A stretch of DNA of 64,000 nucleotides from Burkholderiales bacterium (GCA_020853025.1 JADYZP010000045.1:62001-126000), one strand, 5' to 3'. Counted from the stretch's first letter, positions 17,783-26,721 are shown. A program made the numbers and translations. The notes: a model not told the origin generated them from the sequence alone.

Positions 17783-19171
17783 ATGACCGCAGCACTCACC
17801 CTCTACGACAACTACACGCGCACGCAGCGGCGCTTCGAGCCACTCTCGCCGGCCGGCCCGGTGCGGCTCTACACCTGCGGGCCGACCGTCTACGACTACC
17901 AGCACATCGGCAATTTCCGCACCTTTCTGTTCGAGGACGTGTTGAAGCGCGTGCTGCGCTGGAACGGATATACGGTCATGCACGTGATGAACATCACCGA
18001 CGTCGGCCATCTGACGTCGGACGCCGACACCGGTGAGGACAAGATGGAGAAGGGAGCGCGGCGCACCGGCAAGACGGCCTGGGAGATCGCGCAGCTCTAC
18101 ACTGACGATTTTGTCGAGAACCTGGCCCGGCTCAACATCGAGGATGCGGACATCCTCTGCCGCGCGACCGACCACATCGCCGAGCAGATCGCGTTCATCG
18201 CCGACATCGAGCGCAATGGCTTCGCGTACGTGACCAGCGATGGCGTCTATTTCGACACCGCGAAACAGCCGGACTACGGCCACCTCGCGCGACTCGACAT
18301 CCGCGGACTCGAGGCCGGCAAGCGCATCGAACAGGGCGAAAAGCGGTCGCCGACAGATTTCGCATTATGGAAATTCTCGCCGCCCGGCGAGCGCCGGCAG
18401 ATGGAATGGGACAGTCCCTGGGGCCGCGGCTTTCCGGGCTGGCACATCGAGTGCTCGGCGATGGCGCAGAAGTACCTGGGCGATTATTTCGACATTCACT
18501 GCGGCGGCGAGGACCACATTCCGGTTCACCACACCAACGAGATCGCGCAAACCGAGGCGCGAGTGGGAACGCGGCTCGCGAACTTCTGGATGCACGGCTA
18601 CTTCCTGCTGCTCGACGATGCGAAGATGGCAAAGTCGGCCGGCGAGTTCCTACGCGTGCAGTCGCTGATCGACCGTGGCTACGACCCGCTGGTCTATCGC
18701 TACCTGTGCCTGACCGCGCACTATCGGACGCAGATGAGCTTTTCGTGGGAGGCGATGGACGCGGCGGTGACCGCGCTCGACCGCATGCGCCGTGGCGTGC
18801 ACGCGCTCGAAGAGGCGGCGCAGGTACCACCCGATGCCGCGTACATCGAGCGCTTTACCGACCAGGTGAACGACGATCTCAACGTGCCGCGCGCGCTCGC
18901 CGTGGCGTGGGAGGTGCTGCGCGGCGAAGCGCCGTCCGCGGTCAAGCGCGCGACGCTGTTGCGGTTCGACGAAGTCCTCGGACTGGGCCTTGCGGACTGG
19001 TCGCCGCGGCAGGACGCCGTCCCGCCTGAAGTCCAGGCGCTGGCCGACGCGCGCGCCGCCGCCCGCGGTGCGAAGCAGTGGGCGGAGGCCGACCGGCTGC
19101 GCGCGGAGCTGGCGGCCACCGGCTGGGAGGTGGAAGACCAGTCCGGCGGCTATCGGCTGAAAAGGCGCTGA
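17783..19171 (+). CDS. cysS: Cysteinyl-tRNA synthetase
   Basis: Charges tRNA-Cys in the cytoplasm. The 462-residue class I synthetase has the N-terminal zinc/cysteine pocket [15 protein letters not shown], including the HIGH-type HIGN. Zinc ligands also appear in WHIECSAMA and HTNEIAQTE, and the KMSKS loop appears as KMAKSAGEF. The C-terminal DALR-like domain ends with [20 protein letters not shown]. Length is normal. Start ATG 17783. Its leader holds a Cys-rich peptide frame and an intrinsic terminator, suggesting control by tRNA-Cys charging. Confidence 0.96.
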   Translation: MTAALTLYDNYTRTQRRFEPLSPAGPVRLYTCGPTVYDYQHIGNFRTFLFEDVLKRVLRWNGYTVMHVMNITDVGHLTSDADTGEDKMEKGARRTGKTAWEIAQLYTDDFVENLARLNIEDADILCRATDHIAEQIAFIADIERNGFAYVTSDGVYFDTAKQPDYGHLARLDIRGLEAGKRIEQGEKRSPTDFALWKFSPPGERRQMEWDSPWGRGFPGWHIECSAMAQKYLGDYFDIHCGGEDHIPVHHTNEIAQTEARVGTRLANFWMHGYFLLLDDAKMAKSAGEFLRVQSLIDRGYDPLVYRYLCLTAHYRTQMSFSWEAMDAAVTALDRMRRGVHALEEAAQVPPDAAYIERFTDQVNDDLNVPRALAVAWEVLRGEAPSAVKRATLLRFDEVLGLGLADWSPRQDAVPPEVQALADARAAARGAKQWAEADRLRAELAATGWEVEDQSGGYRLKRR

Positions 19172-19227
19172 ATCGACCGTTCGCGCGGCCGCGTGAAGCC
19201 GAACCCCGGCGCTGCTGTAGCGTCCGA

Positions 19228-19941
19228 TCAGTAGAAGCGCTCGACCTTGCCCGAGTAGAGCACCGGACCCTGCGGCGCTCCGGTAGGCGAACCGCCGGCC
19301 TGCTCGAGGCTCACGACCAGCGTCGGGACTCGGGCAAACGCAAACTCCGGCGGCACCGGCAGGCCGATGCGACCGACACCGACGGCCGGAATCACGCCGA
19401 GCGACCGCGGTGGCGCGTCTTCAGGCAGCATCCACAGCTCCAGCGATTTGTCCGCAGGCACCGGCGCCGCGTCGACGACCTTGACCGTCATGATGCGGCC
19501 GCCGCGGGTCAGCGTCGCAATCAGCGCGGGCCTGGCGTCGGCCCCCGACATCACGACGACGATCGGCGGGCCGGTGACGTCCCTTCGTGGTGACAGCAAC
19601 ACCACGGCCAGCGCCAGAACGGCGATAAAGGCGACGAGCGCCAGCACGCGCCAGAACGCAAGCAGCTTCCACCACGGCACCCGGGTGTGCGGCCGCTCGG
19701 GTGCGAGCCCCAGCCGCAGCGCGATGAGGCGCCACAGCTGTGGCGGTGGCACGATCGGCGGCCCGGCTTCCGACAGCGGCGACAGCCGCTGCTCCCATTC
19801 GCGAATGGTCGCGGCGACGACGATATCGGTCTGCGCGACGCGTGCCAGGCGCAGCCGTGCGCGTGCCGGCAGCGTCCCGAGCGCGTAGGCTGCGGCAAGC
19901 GCATCGAGCCGGTGCAACCGGTCAGGGCGCGACAGGTTCAT
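19228..19941 (-). CDS. RskA-type anti-sigma factor
   Basis: A 237-residue inner-membrane anti-sigma factor. The cytoplasmic N-terminal part (about residues 1-90, with RLDALAAAYALGTLPARAR and the WEQRLSPL motif) should bind the sigma factor encoded just upstream. One transmembrane helix follows (about 95-118), then a periplasmic RskA domain containing KSLELWMLPEDAPPRSLGVI and ending GPVLYSGKVERFY. ATG 19941 overlaps the sigma stop codon as ATGA, the usual coupling for a sigma/anti-sigma pair. Release probably needs proteolysis by proteases not in the window. Confidence 0.88.
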   Translation of the reverse strand: MNLSRPDRLHRLDALAAAYALGTLPARARLRLARVAQTDIVVAATIREWEQRLSPLSEAGPPIVPPPQLWRLIALRLGLAPERPHTRVPWWKLLAFWRVLALVAFIAVLALAVVLLSPRRDVTGPPIVVVMSGADARPALIATLTRGGRIMTVKVVDAAPVPADKSLELWMLPEDAPPRSLGVIPAVGVGRIGLPVPPEFAFARVPTLVVSLEQAGGSPTGAPQGPVLYSGKVERFY

Positions 19942-20537
19942 CGGTTCCGCGTGCAGCTGGCATGGTCGAGACAATGCTTGAGCTTTGCAAGACCACGCCG
20001 CACTTTCGACTTGACCGTGCCCAGCGGCTCGCGCAATTGCGCGGCCAGCTCGGCGTGCGTCAAGCCCTGATACAAAGCGAGCGCAACGGCCTGCCTGGTG
20101 CCGGCGTCGAGCGCCTCGACGCAGTCGCGCGCCGACTGCGCGTCTGCACCGGCCAGCAGCATCTCGGCAGCGGTCATGGCATCGGGTGGGGGCTCGTAGG
20201 ACGGTGCGTCGTCGTCATCGGGAGGCGCGATTAGCGCAACGAGCTCCCGCCGCCGCAGCGTATCGAGACAGCGATTGCGTACGATCGACGTGAGCCAGGT
20301 CAGCGGCTGGCTTTTCGCGACCTCGTAGGCTCCCGCGTGATGCCAGATGTTGACGTATGCCTCCTGCAGGATTTCCTCAGCGGCGGCAAAACTCCTCAGG
20401 ATGCGCAGCGCGACACCATACAGATGCGGCGATGTGACGGCGTAGAACTCCCCGAACGCCGCCTGGTCGCCAAGCGCGATGCGCGCCAGCAATGCCGACA
20501 GCTGCGCGCTCCTGTCGGAGGTGACCGGTCCGGGCAC
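19938..20537 (-). CDS. ECF-type RNA polymerase sigma factor (SigK-like)
   Basis: A 199-residue group 4 sigma factor. Region 2 lies around residues 25-95 (FGEFYAVTSPHLYGVALRIL, EEILQEAYVNIW, WLTSIVRNRCLD). Region 4 lies around 135-190 (ALYQGLTHAELAAQL, LGTVKSKVRRGLAKL). An acidic linker rich in Asp and Pro separates them. Pairing with an RskA-type anti-sigma places it in the SigK-like group. It starts three bases after the adenosyltransferase stop, so it is probably read from that gene's message. Target promoters are unknown. Confidence 0.9.
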   Translation of the reverse strand: MPGPVTSDRSAQLSALLARIALGDQAAFGEFYAVTSPHLYGVALRILRSFAAAEEILQEAYVNIWHHAGAYEVAKSQPLTWLTSIVRNRCLDTLRRRELVALIAPPDDDDAPSYEPPPDAMTAAEMLLAGADAQSARDCVEALDAGTRQAVALALYQGLTHAELAAQLREPLGTVKSKVRRGLAKLKHCLDHASCTRNR

Positions 20538-20540
20538 CGA

Positions 20541-21089
20541 TCAGCCGCGGTCTCTGCGCCAGAGCACGTCTGGGCGGTCCCCCGCCCGGTTCAACGCGCG
20601 TGCGATCACGAACAGCAGGTCCGACAGCCGGTTGACATAGACGCGCACAAGTTCGCCGATGGTGTCGGACGATGCCGCAGATACGAGTGAGCGCTCGGCA
20701 CGGCGGCAGACGGTGCGTGCGACGTGCGCCAGCGCCGCTGCACGCGTGCCGCCCGGCAGGACGAATTCCTTGAGCCGCGGCAGATCGACGTTGAAGCGCT
20801 CGACTTCGGCTTCGAGTCCGGCGATATGCGCATCGGTGATCGCGTGGTGGCCGGGAATCGACAACTCGCCGCCCAGGTCGAATAGATCGTGCTGCACGGT
20901 AGTCAGGCAGGTCACGACCGCGTCCGGCAGCGCTTCGGTGAGCAGCAGGCCGATCGTCGAGTTCAACTCGTCGACGTTGCCGATGGCGACGATTCGCGGC
21001 GAATCCTTGGCAACCCGCGAGCCGTCGCCCAGGCCGGTGGTGCCGGAGTCTCCGGTACGCGTGACGATCTTGGACAGGCGATGACCCAT
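20541..21089 (-). CDS. PduO-type ATP:cob(I)alamin adenosyltransferase
   Basis: Makes adenosylcobalamin from cob(I)alamin and ATP. The 182-residue product has the ATP-binding N-terminus KIVTRTGDSGTTGLGDGSRV, the GNVDELNSTIGL helix, and CRRAERSL with the conserved Arg/Glu. An open frame extends upstream to 21221, but ATG 21089 gives the family length and begins at conserved sequence. It is transcribed divergently from the acyl-CoA synthetase and heads a tight cluster with the ECF sigma and anti-sigma genes. Confidence 0.92.
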   Translation of the reverse strand: MGHRLSKIVTRTGDSGTTGLGDGSRVAKDSPRIVAIGNVDELNSTIGLLLTEALPDAVVTCLTTVQHDLFDLGGELSIPGHHAITDAHIAGLEAEVERFNVDLPRLKEFVLPGGTRAAALAHVARTVCRRAERSLVSAASSDTIGELVRVYVNRLSDLLFVIARALNRAGDRPDVLWRRDRG

Positions 21090-21170
21090 GGGTTCGGCGC
21101 TTTCATCAAATGCGGGATTTGCAGCAAGCCTAACCAAATCGGCAGGCACCGGCAAGCTGCAACTTCGATT

Positions 21171-21179
21171 TGCTACGAT
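21171..21179 (+). promoter_or_regulatory. Extended -10 element before the acyl-CoA synthetase gene
   Basis: TGCTACGAT has the extended -10 form TGnTAnnnT, 41 bases before the ATG at 21220. No good -35 box is visible, so this is a weak promoter call; it fits the divergent gap between the adenosyltransferase and this gene. Confidence 0.3.
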
Positions 21180-21219
21180 GCGCGAGACAACGCAGCGTAG
21201 TTCAGGGCAAGGAGTCGAC

Positions 21220-22851
21220 ATGAACGCCTATACGCAGGATCTCGATCGAAACGAAGCCAACTACGCGATGTTGACGCCGGTGTCGTTCTTGTCGCGTACC
21301 GCCTACACCTGGCCGCAACGTACGTCGGTGATCCATGGCAGTCGCCGCTACACGTGGCGGCAGACCTACGATCGTTCGCGCCGCCTCGCGTCGGCGCTGG
21401 TCCGGCGCGGCGTTCGCAGCGGCGACACGGTGGCGGTCATGCTCGCCAACACCCCCGAAATGATCGAGGCGAATTTCGGTGTGCCGATGACAGGAGCGGT
21501 TCTCAACGCGCTGAATACCCGGCTCGATGCGCAGGCAATCGCGTTCATGCTCGAGCACGGCGAGGCGAAGGTGCTGCTGACCGATACCGAATTCGCGCCG
21601 ACGATCCGCGACGCGCTGTCGCGATTGAAACGGCGGCCCTGGTTGATCGATATCGCCGACCTGGAGGGGCCGGGCGGCGAACTGCTGGGCGAGATCGACT
21701 ACGAGGCGCTGCTCGCCGAGGGCGACCCGGATTTCGAGTGGCAGCCTCCGGCCGACGAGTGGCAGGCGATTTCGCTCAATTACACGTCGGGCACGACAGG
21801 CAATCCCAAGGGTGTCGTCTACCACCATCGCGGCGCGTACCTGAACGCGCTGTCCAACATCATCGACTGGGGCATGCCGCGCCACAGCGTGTACCTGTGG
21901 ACGCTGCCGCTGTTCCATTGCAATGGCTGGTGCTTCGCATGGACAATGGCCGCCAACGCCGGCGTCAATGTCTGCCTGCGCCGTGTCGAGGCGAAGGCGA
22001 TCTTCGACGCCATCCGCGACCATCGCGTCACGCACTACTGCGGTGCACCGATCGTCCATTCGCTGCTGATCAACGCGCCGGAGGAGATGAAACGGGGCAT
22101 CACGCACAAGGTGTCGGCGCTGGTCGCCGCTGCAGCACCTCCGGCCGCGACGATCGAGGGCATGGAACGGATCGGCTTCGACATCACCCACGTCTATGGC
22201 CTCACTGAAACCTACGGGCCCGCGGCGATCTGCGCCAAACACGATGAGTGGGCGGCGCTGTCCATCGGCGAGCGCACCGAGCGCAACGGGCGGCAGGGCG
22301 TTCGCTACACGGCAGAGGAAGCGATGACGGTGATGGATCCGGTGACGATGCGCGAGGTGCCGTGGGACGGACAGACGATGGGCGAGGTCATGTTTCGCGG
22401 CAATATCACCATGAAAGGCTACCTCAAGAACCCCACGGCGACCGCCGAGGCTTTCGCCGGCGGCTGGTACCACACCGGTGATCTCGCCGTCATGCAGTCG
22501 GACGGCTACGTGAAAATCCGCGACCGGAGCAAGGATGTCATCATTTCCGGCGGCGAAAACGTGAGCTCGCTCGAGGTCGAAGACGCGCTGTACCGCCATC
22601 CGGCGGTCGCCGCAGCGGCGGTGGTCGCGCAGCCCGATCCCAAGTGGGGCGAGACGCCTTGCGCCTTCGTCGAGTTGAAGCCGGGTGCTGCCGCCACCGA
22701 GGCTGAGTTGATCGCGCATTGCCAGCAACTGCTTGCGCGCTTCAAGACACCGAAAAAAGTGATCTTCGGTGATATTCCGAAGACGTCGACCGGCAAGATC
22801 CAGAAATTCCTGCTGCGCGAGAAGGTGAAGTCCGTGGCGGCGATCGAGTGA
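21220..22851 (+). CDS. AMP-forming acyl-CoA synthetase
   Basis: Activates a carboxylic acid to its CoA thioester through an acyl-adenylate. The 543-residue ANL-family enzyme has the P-loop YTSGTTGNPKGVVYHH (about residues 189-204), VYGLTETYGP, the hinge GDLAVMQSDGYVKIRDRSKD and the catalytic Lys of KTSTGKIQKF. Length and motifs resemble medium-chain and methylmercaptopropionate (DmdB-like) ligases, but the substrate cannot be read from sequence. ATG 21220 has a good ribosome-binding site (AAGGAG, 21209-21214). The downstream crotonase and Liv importer suggest uptake and CoA activation of a shared substrate. Confidence 0.9.
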   Translation: MNAYTQDLDRNEANYAMLTPVSFLSRTAYTWPQRTSVIHGSRRYTWRQTYDRSRRLASALVRRGVRSGDTVAVMLANTPEMIEANFGVPMTGAVLNALNTRLDAQAIAFMLEHGEAKVLLTDTEFAPTIRDALSRLKRRPWLIDIADLEGPGGELLGEIDYEALLAEGDPDFEWQPPADEWQAISLNYTSGTTGNPKGVVYHHRGAYLNALSNIIDWGMPRHSVYLWTLPLFHCNGWCFAWTMAANAGVNVCLRRVEAKAIFDAIRDHRVTHYCGAPIVHSLLINAPEEMKRGITHKVSALVAAAAPPAATIEGMERIGFDITHVYGLTETYGPAAICAKHDEWAALSIGERTERNGRQGVRYTAEEAMTVMDPVTMREVPWDGQTMGEVMFRGNITMKGYLKNPTATAEAFAGGWYHTGDLAVMQSDGYVKIRDRSKDVIISGGENVSSLEVEDALYRHPAVAAAAVVAQPDPKWGETPCAFVELKPGAAATEAELIAHCQQLLARFKTPKKVIFGDIPKTSTGKIQKFLLREKVKSVAAIE

Positions 22852-22949
22852 AGCGGGGCCCGCGCAAAAGGCATACTGGCGTAGTATGAATGCATTCGCT
22901 GCATCCATGCCACGAGTCGGCAATGTAATCACGTTTCGGGGAGTCCGCA

Positions 22950-23738
22950 ATGAACACCGCCCACGACGCCATGCCGCCTTCGGTCCTGCGCGAGGATAAG
23001 GACGGCATCGCCACGCTCACCTTGAACCGGCCGGCGCAGTTCAATGCGATCAACAGCGCGGTCCTGTCCGGGATGCAGGAGGCGCTCGGGGCGATTGCCG
23101 GCGACGCCTCGGTACGGGTCGTCGTCGTCGCCGGCGCCGGGCGCGTGTTCTGCCCCGGGCACGACCTGAAGGAAATGCTCGCCCATTCCAACGAGGCCTT
23201 CGTCGGCGACCTGTTCCGCCGCTGCTGCGACGTGATGCTGACGCTGCGGCGTATTCCGCAGCCGGTGATCGCGAGGGTTCACGGTATCGCGACCGCCGCG
23301 GGCTGCCAGATCGTCGCCGCCAGCGACCTCGCGGTCGCCGAGGACGGGGCGCGCTTCGCGACGTCGGGAATCAATTTCGGGCTGTTCTGCGCCACGCCCG
23401 GTGTGCCGGTGTCGCGCAACATCGCGCCAAAACGCGCGTTCGAGATGCTGCTGACCGGCGACTTCATCGACGCCGCGACGGCACTCGACTGGGGACTGGT
23501 CAACCGCGTCGTGCCGGTGGCGCAGCTCGACGCCGAGGTGTTGGCGCTCGCCGGGCGGATGATGGACAAGCCGCGCGCAGTGATTGCGGCGGGAAAGAAG
23601 TTCTTCTACGACCAGCTCGAACAGCGAATCGAGGACGCTTACGCGGCGGCCAGCGTCGAAATCACGCGCTGCATGATGGCTGCCGAAGCGCAGGAAGGCG
23701 TCCGCGCCTTTGTCGAGAAGCGCAAGCCCCGCTGGTAG
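22950..23738 (+). CDS. Enoyl-CoA hydratase-like protein lacking catalytic glutamates (ECHDC3-like)
   Basis: A 262-residue crotonase-fold protein. CoA-binding and oxyanion-hole features are present (RVFCPGHDLKEM, GIATAAGCQIVAASD). The two glutamates of true hydratases are replaced: Gln in AAGCQ, and Gly in FATSGINFGLFCATPG. The sequence around FATSGINFGLFCATPGV resembles the ECHDC3 subgroup, whose reaction is unclear. It may bind or act on an acyl-CoA, but is unlikely to perform standard hydration. It begins 98 bases after the synthetase, after GGGGAG (22938-22943). Confidence 0.85.
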   Translation: MNTAHDAMPPSVLREDKDGIATLTLNRPAQFNAINSAVLSGMQEALGAIAGDASVRVVVVAGAGRVFCPGHDLKEMLAHSNEAFVGDLFRRCCDVMLTLRRIPQPVIARVHGIATAAGCQIVAASDLAVAEDGARFATSGINFGLFCATPGVPVSRNIAPKRAFEMLLTGDFIDAATALDWGLVNRVVPVAQLDAEVLALAGRMMDKPRAVIAAGKKFFYDQLEQRIEDAYAAASVEITRCMMAAEAQEGVRAFVEKRKPRW

Positions 23739-23752
23739 AGAGGCGCCGGGAG

Positions 23753-23782
23753 TTGTACAAGCCTGCGCCGAAAACGCATAAT
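23753..23782 (+). promoter_or_regulatory. Promoter candidate for the liv operon
   Basis: TTGTAC (23753-23758), an 18-base spacer and CATAAT (23777-23782) lie 53 bases before the livG ATG and just after the crotonase gene. This suggests the importer can be transcribed separately from the acyl-CoA genes. Confidence 0.5.
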
Positions 23783-23834
23783 CGCGGGCGATACGAGGGG
23801 GACGCCGCCGCGACGAACCGCCAGGAAGGCGCGC

Positions 23835-24590
23835 ATGGCCGCTGACAATATTCTCGAAACACGTGGACTGACCAAGGAATTCAAGGGGTTTGTCGCAGTC
23901 CGCGACGTGAGCCTGGTCGTCCGGCGCGGCACCATTCACGCGCTGATCGGCCCCAACGGCGCCGGCAAGACGACCTGCTTCAACCTGCTCACGCACTTCC
24001 TGACGCCGACGCGCGGCCGGATCTTCTTCATGGGGCGCGACATTACCGGATCGCGTCCGGCGGCCATCGCCCGCCTGGGGCTCGTGCGCTCGTTCCAGAT
24101 TTCCGCGGTATTTCCCCACCTGTCAGTTCTTGAAAACGTGCGCATCGCGCTGCAGCGCAAGCGCGGACATTCCTACGACTTCTGGCGCCCGGCTGCGACG
24201 TTGTCGGTGCTCGACGACCGCGCGCGGGAACTGATCGACGCGGTGGGGCTCACCGACTTCACGACCAAGCCGGCGGTGGAATTGCCGTACGGCCGCAAGC
24301 GCGCGCTGGAGATCGCGACGACCCTGGCGCTCGACCCGGAGATGATGCTGCTCGACGAGCCGACCGCGGGGATGGCGCACGACGACGTCCAGCGGATCTC
24401 GGAATTGATCAAGACGGTCGCCTGCAACCGCACGGTGCTGATGGTCGAGCACAACCTGTCGGTGGTGTCGAAGCTGTCCGACCACATCACGGTGCTGGCG
24501 CGCGGCGAAATCCTGGCGCAGGGCGACTACGCCGCGGTGTCGAAGAATCCGGACGTCGTCCAGGCGTACATGGGTGCCGGTCATGGCTGA
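23835..24590 (+). CDS. livG: Branched-chain/carboxylate ABC transporter ATP-binding protein LivG
   Basis: One of two cytoplasmic ATPases of a Liv/HAAT-type importer. The 251-residue protein has Walker A GPNGAGKTT, Q-loop region LVRSFQISAVFPHL and Walker B MMLLDEPTAGMA. The signature is LPYGRKRALEIAT, where LivG proteins usually have LS.GEQR. The 30-residue stretch after the Q-loop is typical of LivG rather than LivF. It overlaps livF by 8 bases. Substrate is not fixed by sequence. Confidence 0.9.
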   Translation: MAADNILETRGLTKEFKGFVAVRDVSLVVRRGTIHALIGPNGAGKTTCFNLLTHFLTPTRGRIFFMGRDITGSRPAAIARLGLVRSFQISAVFPHLSVLENVRIALQRKRGHSYDFWRPAATLSVLDDRARELIDAVGLTDFTTKPAVELPYGRKRALEIATTLALDPEMMLLDEPTAGMAHDDVQRISELIKTVACNRTVLMVEHNLSVVSKLSDHITVLARGEILAQGDYAAVSKNPDVVQAYMGAGHG

Positions 24591-25335
24591 GGCGATCGCA
24601 GAACGCACGGCCGCGGCCGTACCGGGCTCCGACGGCGCGCCACTGCTGGTCGTGCGCGGACTCAACGCGTGGTACGGCGAGTCGCACGTCCTGCACGGTG
24701 TCGATTTCGACGTGATCGGCGGTGAGGTGGTGACGCTGCTTGGCCGCAACGGCGCCGGCAAGACGACGACGCTGCGTTCGATCATGGGCATGGTGCCGCG
24801 GCGCCAGGGGTCCGTGCTGTTCGAGGGCGCGGAAACCATCGGACTCGCGTCGAACCGCATCGCGCAGCGCGGGATCGCGTACTGTCCCGAGGAGCGCGGC
24901 ATCTTCGCGAGTCTGGACGTCGAGGAAAACCTGCTGTTGCCGCCGGTGGTGCGTGATGGCGGGCTGTCGGTCGACGAGATCTACGCGCTGTTTCCCAACC
25001 TGCGGGAGCGCCGCGGCAGCCAGGGCACCAAGCTGTCGGGCGGCGAGCAGCAGATGCTCGCGATCGGCCGCATACTACGCACCGGCGCACGGATGCTGCT
25101 GCTCGACGAGCCGACGGAAGGACTGGCGCCGGTCATCGTCCAGCAGATCGGGCGAACGATTGCCCGGCTGAAGGCGAGTGGATTCACGATCCTGCTGGTC
25201 GAGCAGAATTTCCGGTTCGCGGCCACCGTCGCGGATCGCCACTACGTAATTGAACATGGGCGCGTGGCGGACATGATCCGCAACGACCAACTCGACGCGA
25301 ACATGAACAAGCTGCACGACTACCTGGGCGTGTAG
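24583..25335 (+). CDS. livF: Branched-chain/carboxylate ABC transporter ATP-binding protein LivF
   Basis: The second ATPase of the importer, 250 residues. Motifs: RGLNAWYGESHVLHGV, Walker A LGRNGAGKTT, a canonical signature LSGGEQQML, Walker B LLLDEPTEGLAP, and the LivF-type end LVEQNFRFA. I chose ATG 24583, which overlaps the livG stop; GTG 24574 would add three residues. The two ATPases should pair on the LivH/LivM core. Confidence 0.91.
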   Translation: MAEAIAERTAAAVPGSDGAPLLVVRGLNAWYGESHVLHGVDFDVIGGEVVTLLGRNGAGKTTTLRSIMGMVPRRQGSVLFEGAETIGLASNRIAQRGIAYCPEERGIFASLDVEENLLLPPVVRDGGLSVDEIYALFPNLRERRGSQGTKLSGGEQQMLAIGRILRTGARMLLLDEPTEGLAPVIVQQIGRTIARLKASGFTILLVEQNFRFAATVADRHYVIEHGRVADMIRNDQLDANMNKLHDYLGV

Positions 25336-25368
25336 CACAAGCGCGGTACCCCTATCAAAGGAGGAGTG

Positions 25369-26583
25369 ATGAACGCATTCAAACGCACGACGGTGGGCCT
25401 TGCCGTTGCCGCAGCACTTTCGTTGTCGATGGCGCACGCGCAGGTCTCGGACAATGTGATCAAGATCGGCGTCCTCAACGATATGTCGGGCCTGTACGCC
25501 GACCTGTCGGGTCCGGGCTCGACCCTGGCGGCCAAGATGGCAGTCGAGGACTCGGGTATCGAGAAGCGCGGCTACAAGGTAGAGATTGTTTCGGCCGATC
25601 ACCAGAACAAGGCCGACATCGGCTCGGCGATCGCCCGCCAGTGGTACGACGCGGACAAAGTCGATGTCATCGTCGACGTTCCCAATTCCGGTGTCGCGCT
25701 GGCGATCAATGCGATCACCAAGGAAAAAGGCAAGGCCTTTCTCGGCTCCGGCCCCGCGTCGTCGGACCTGACCGGCAAGGCTTGCTCGCCCAATACCGTG
25801 CATTGGACCTACGACACCTGGATGCTCGCCAATGGCACCGGCAGCGCCGTCGTCAAGACCGGTGGCGACACGTGGTTTTTCATTACTGCCGATTACGCGT
25901 TCGGGCATGCGCTCGAGCGCGATACCGCTGCAGTGGTGACGAAGAGTGGCGGCAAGGTCCTGGGCGACGTCAAGGTGCCACTCAACACCCAGGACTTCAG
26001 CTCCTTCCTGCTGCAGGCGCAGGCGTCGAAGGCCAAGATCGTCGGGCTGGCGAATGCCGGCGGCGACACGATCAATTCGATCAAGGGCGCCGCCGAGTTC
26101 GGCATCGTCAAAGGTGGCCAGAATCTCGCCGGCCTGCTGGTGTTCGTGACCGACGTCAACTCGCTCGGTCTGCCGACCGCCCAAGGACTCGTGTTGACCG
26201 AGACGTTCTATTGGGACTTGAACGACCAGACGCGTGCGTTCGCCAAGCGCTTTGCGCCGCAGTACAAGGGTATCCACCCGACGATGATTCATGCGGGCGT
26301 GTATTCGTCGGTCCTGCACTACCTGAAGGCGGTCGAGGCATTGAAGAGCGACGACGGCACCAAGGTGGTTGCCAAGATGAAAGAGATGCCCACCGACGAT
26401 CCGCTATTCGGCAAGGGCACGATCCGGGCAGATGGGCGAAAGATTCACCCCGCCTATCTGTTCGAAGTGAAGAAGCCTTCCGAATCGAAGGGGCCGTGGG
26501 ACTACTACAAGGTCCGCGCAACCATCCCTGCCGACCAGGCTTTCCGGCCGATGAAGGACGGTGGTTGCCCGCTGGTCAAGTGA
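25369..26583 (+). CDS. Periplasmic substrate-binding protein of the Liv-type importer
   Basis: A 404-residue type I periplasmic binding protein (Peripla_BP_6 group). The signal peptide covers about residues 1-25 (MNAFKRTTVGLAVAAALSLS, then AHAQ). The mature part starts VIKIGVLNDMSGLYADLSGP, with LGSGPASSDLTG and FITADYAFGHALERD forming the ligand cleft. An excellent ribosome-binding site (AAAGGAGG) precedes ATG 25369; GTG 25366 is adjacent. The subgroup covers many ligands, including aromatic and aliphatic acids, so leucine should not be assumed. Confidence 0.9.
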   Translation: MNAFKRTTVGLAVAAALSLSMAHAQVSDNVIKIGVLNDMSGLYADLSGPGSTLAAKMAVEDSGIEKRGYKVEIVSADHQNKADIGSAIARQWYDADKVDVIVDVPNSGVALAINAITKEKGKAFLGSGPASSDLTGKACSPNTVHWTYDTWMLANGTGSAVVKTGGDTWFFITADYAFGHALERDTAAVVTKSGGKVLGDVKVPLNTQDFSSFLLQAQASKAKIVGLANAGGDTINSIKGAAEFGIVKGGQNLAGLLVFVTDVNSLGLPTAQGLVLTETFYWDLNDQTRAFAKRFAPQYKGIHPTMIHAGVYSSVLHYLKAVEALKSDDGTKVVAKMKEMPTDDPLFGKGTIRADGRKIHPAYLFEVKKPSESKGPWDYYKVRATIPADQAFRPMKDGGCPLVK

Positions 26584-26689
26584 TGCACGGGTCCGGGCGC
26601 GGACAGGCGCGTCCGAACCACGCGTGCTAACGCATGTGTCAACCTCGCGAAGTCGGGGATCCGGTGATGGTTGCTGCAAACGGCGCCGG

Positions 26690-26721
26690 GTTCCCGCTTT
26701 CACGGGAACGACGAAAGCGGG
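26690..26721. repeat. Dispersed palindromic repeat of the CCCGCTTTCGCGGGAA type
   Basis: GTTCCCG (26690-26696) pairs with CGGGAAC (26703-26709), and the overlapping CCCGCTTTC (26693-26701) pairs with GAAAGCGGG (26713-26721), so two alternative hairpins are possible. The minus strand reads VVPVKAGT, a decayed form of the VIPAKAGIQ translation typical of a repeat family scattered in many proteobacterial genomes. It ends 16 bases before the livH start. Confidence 0.65.
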
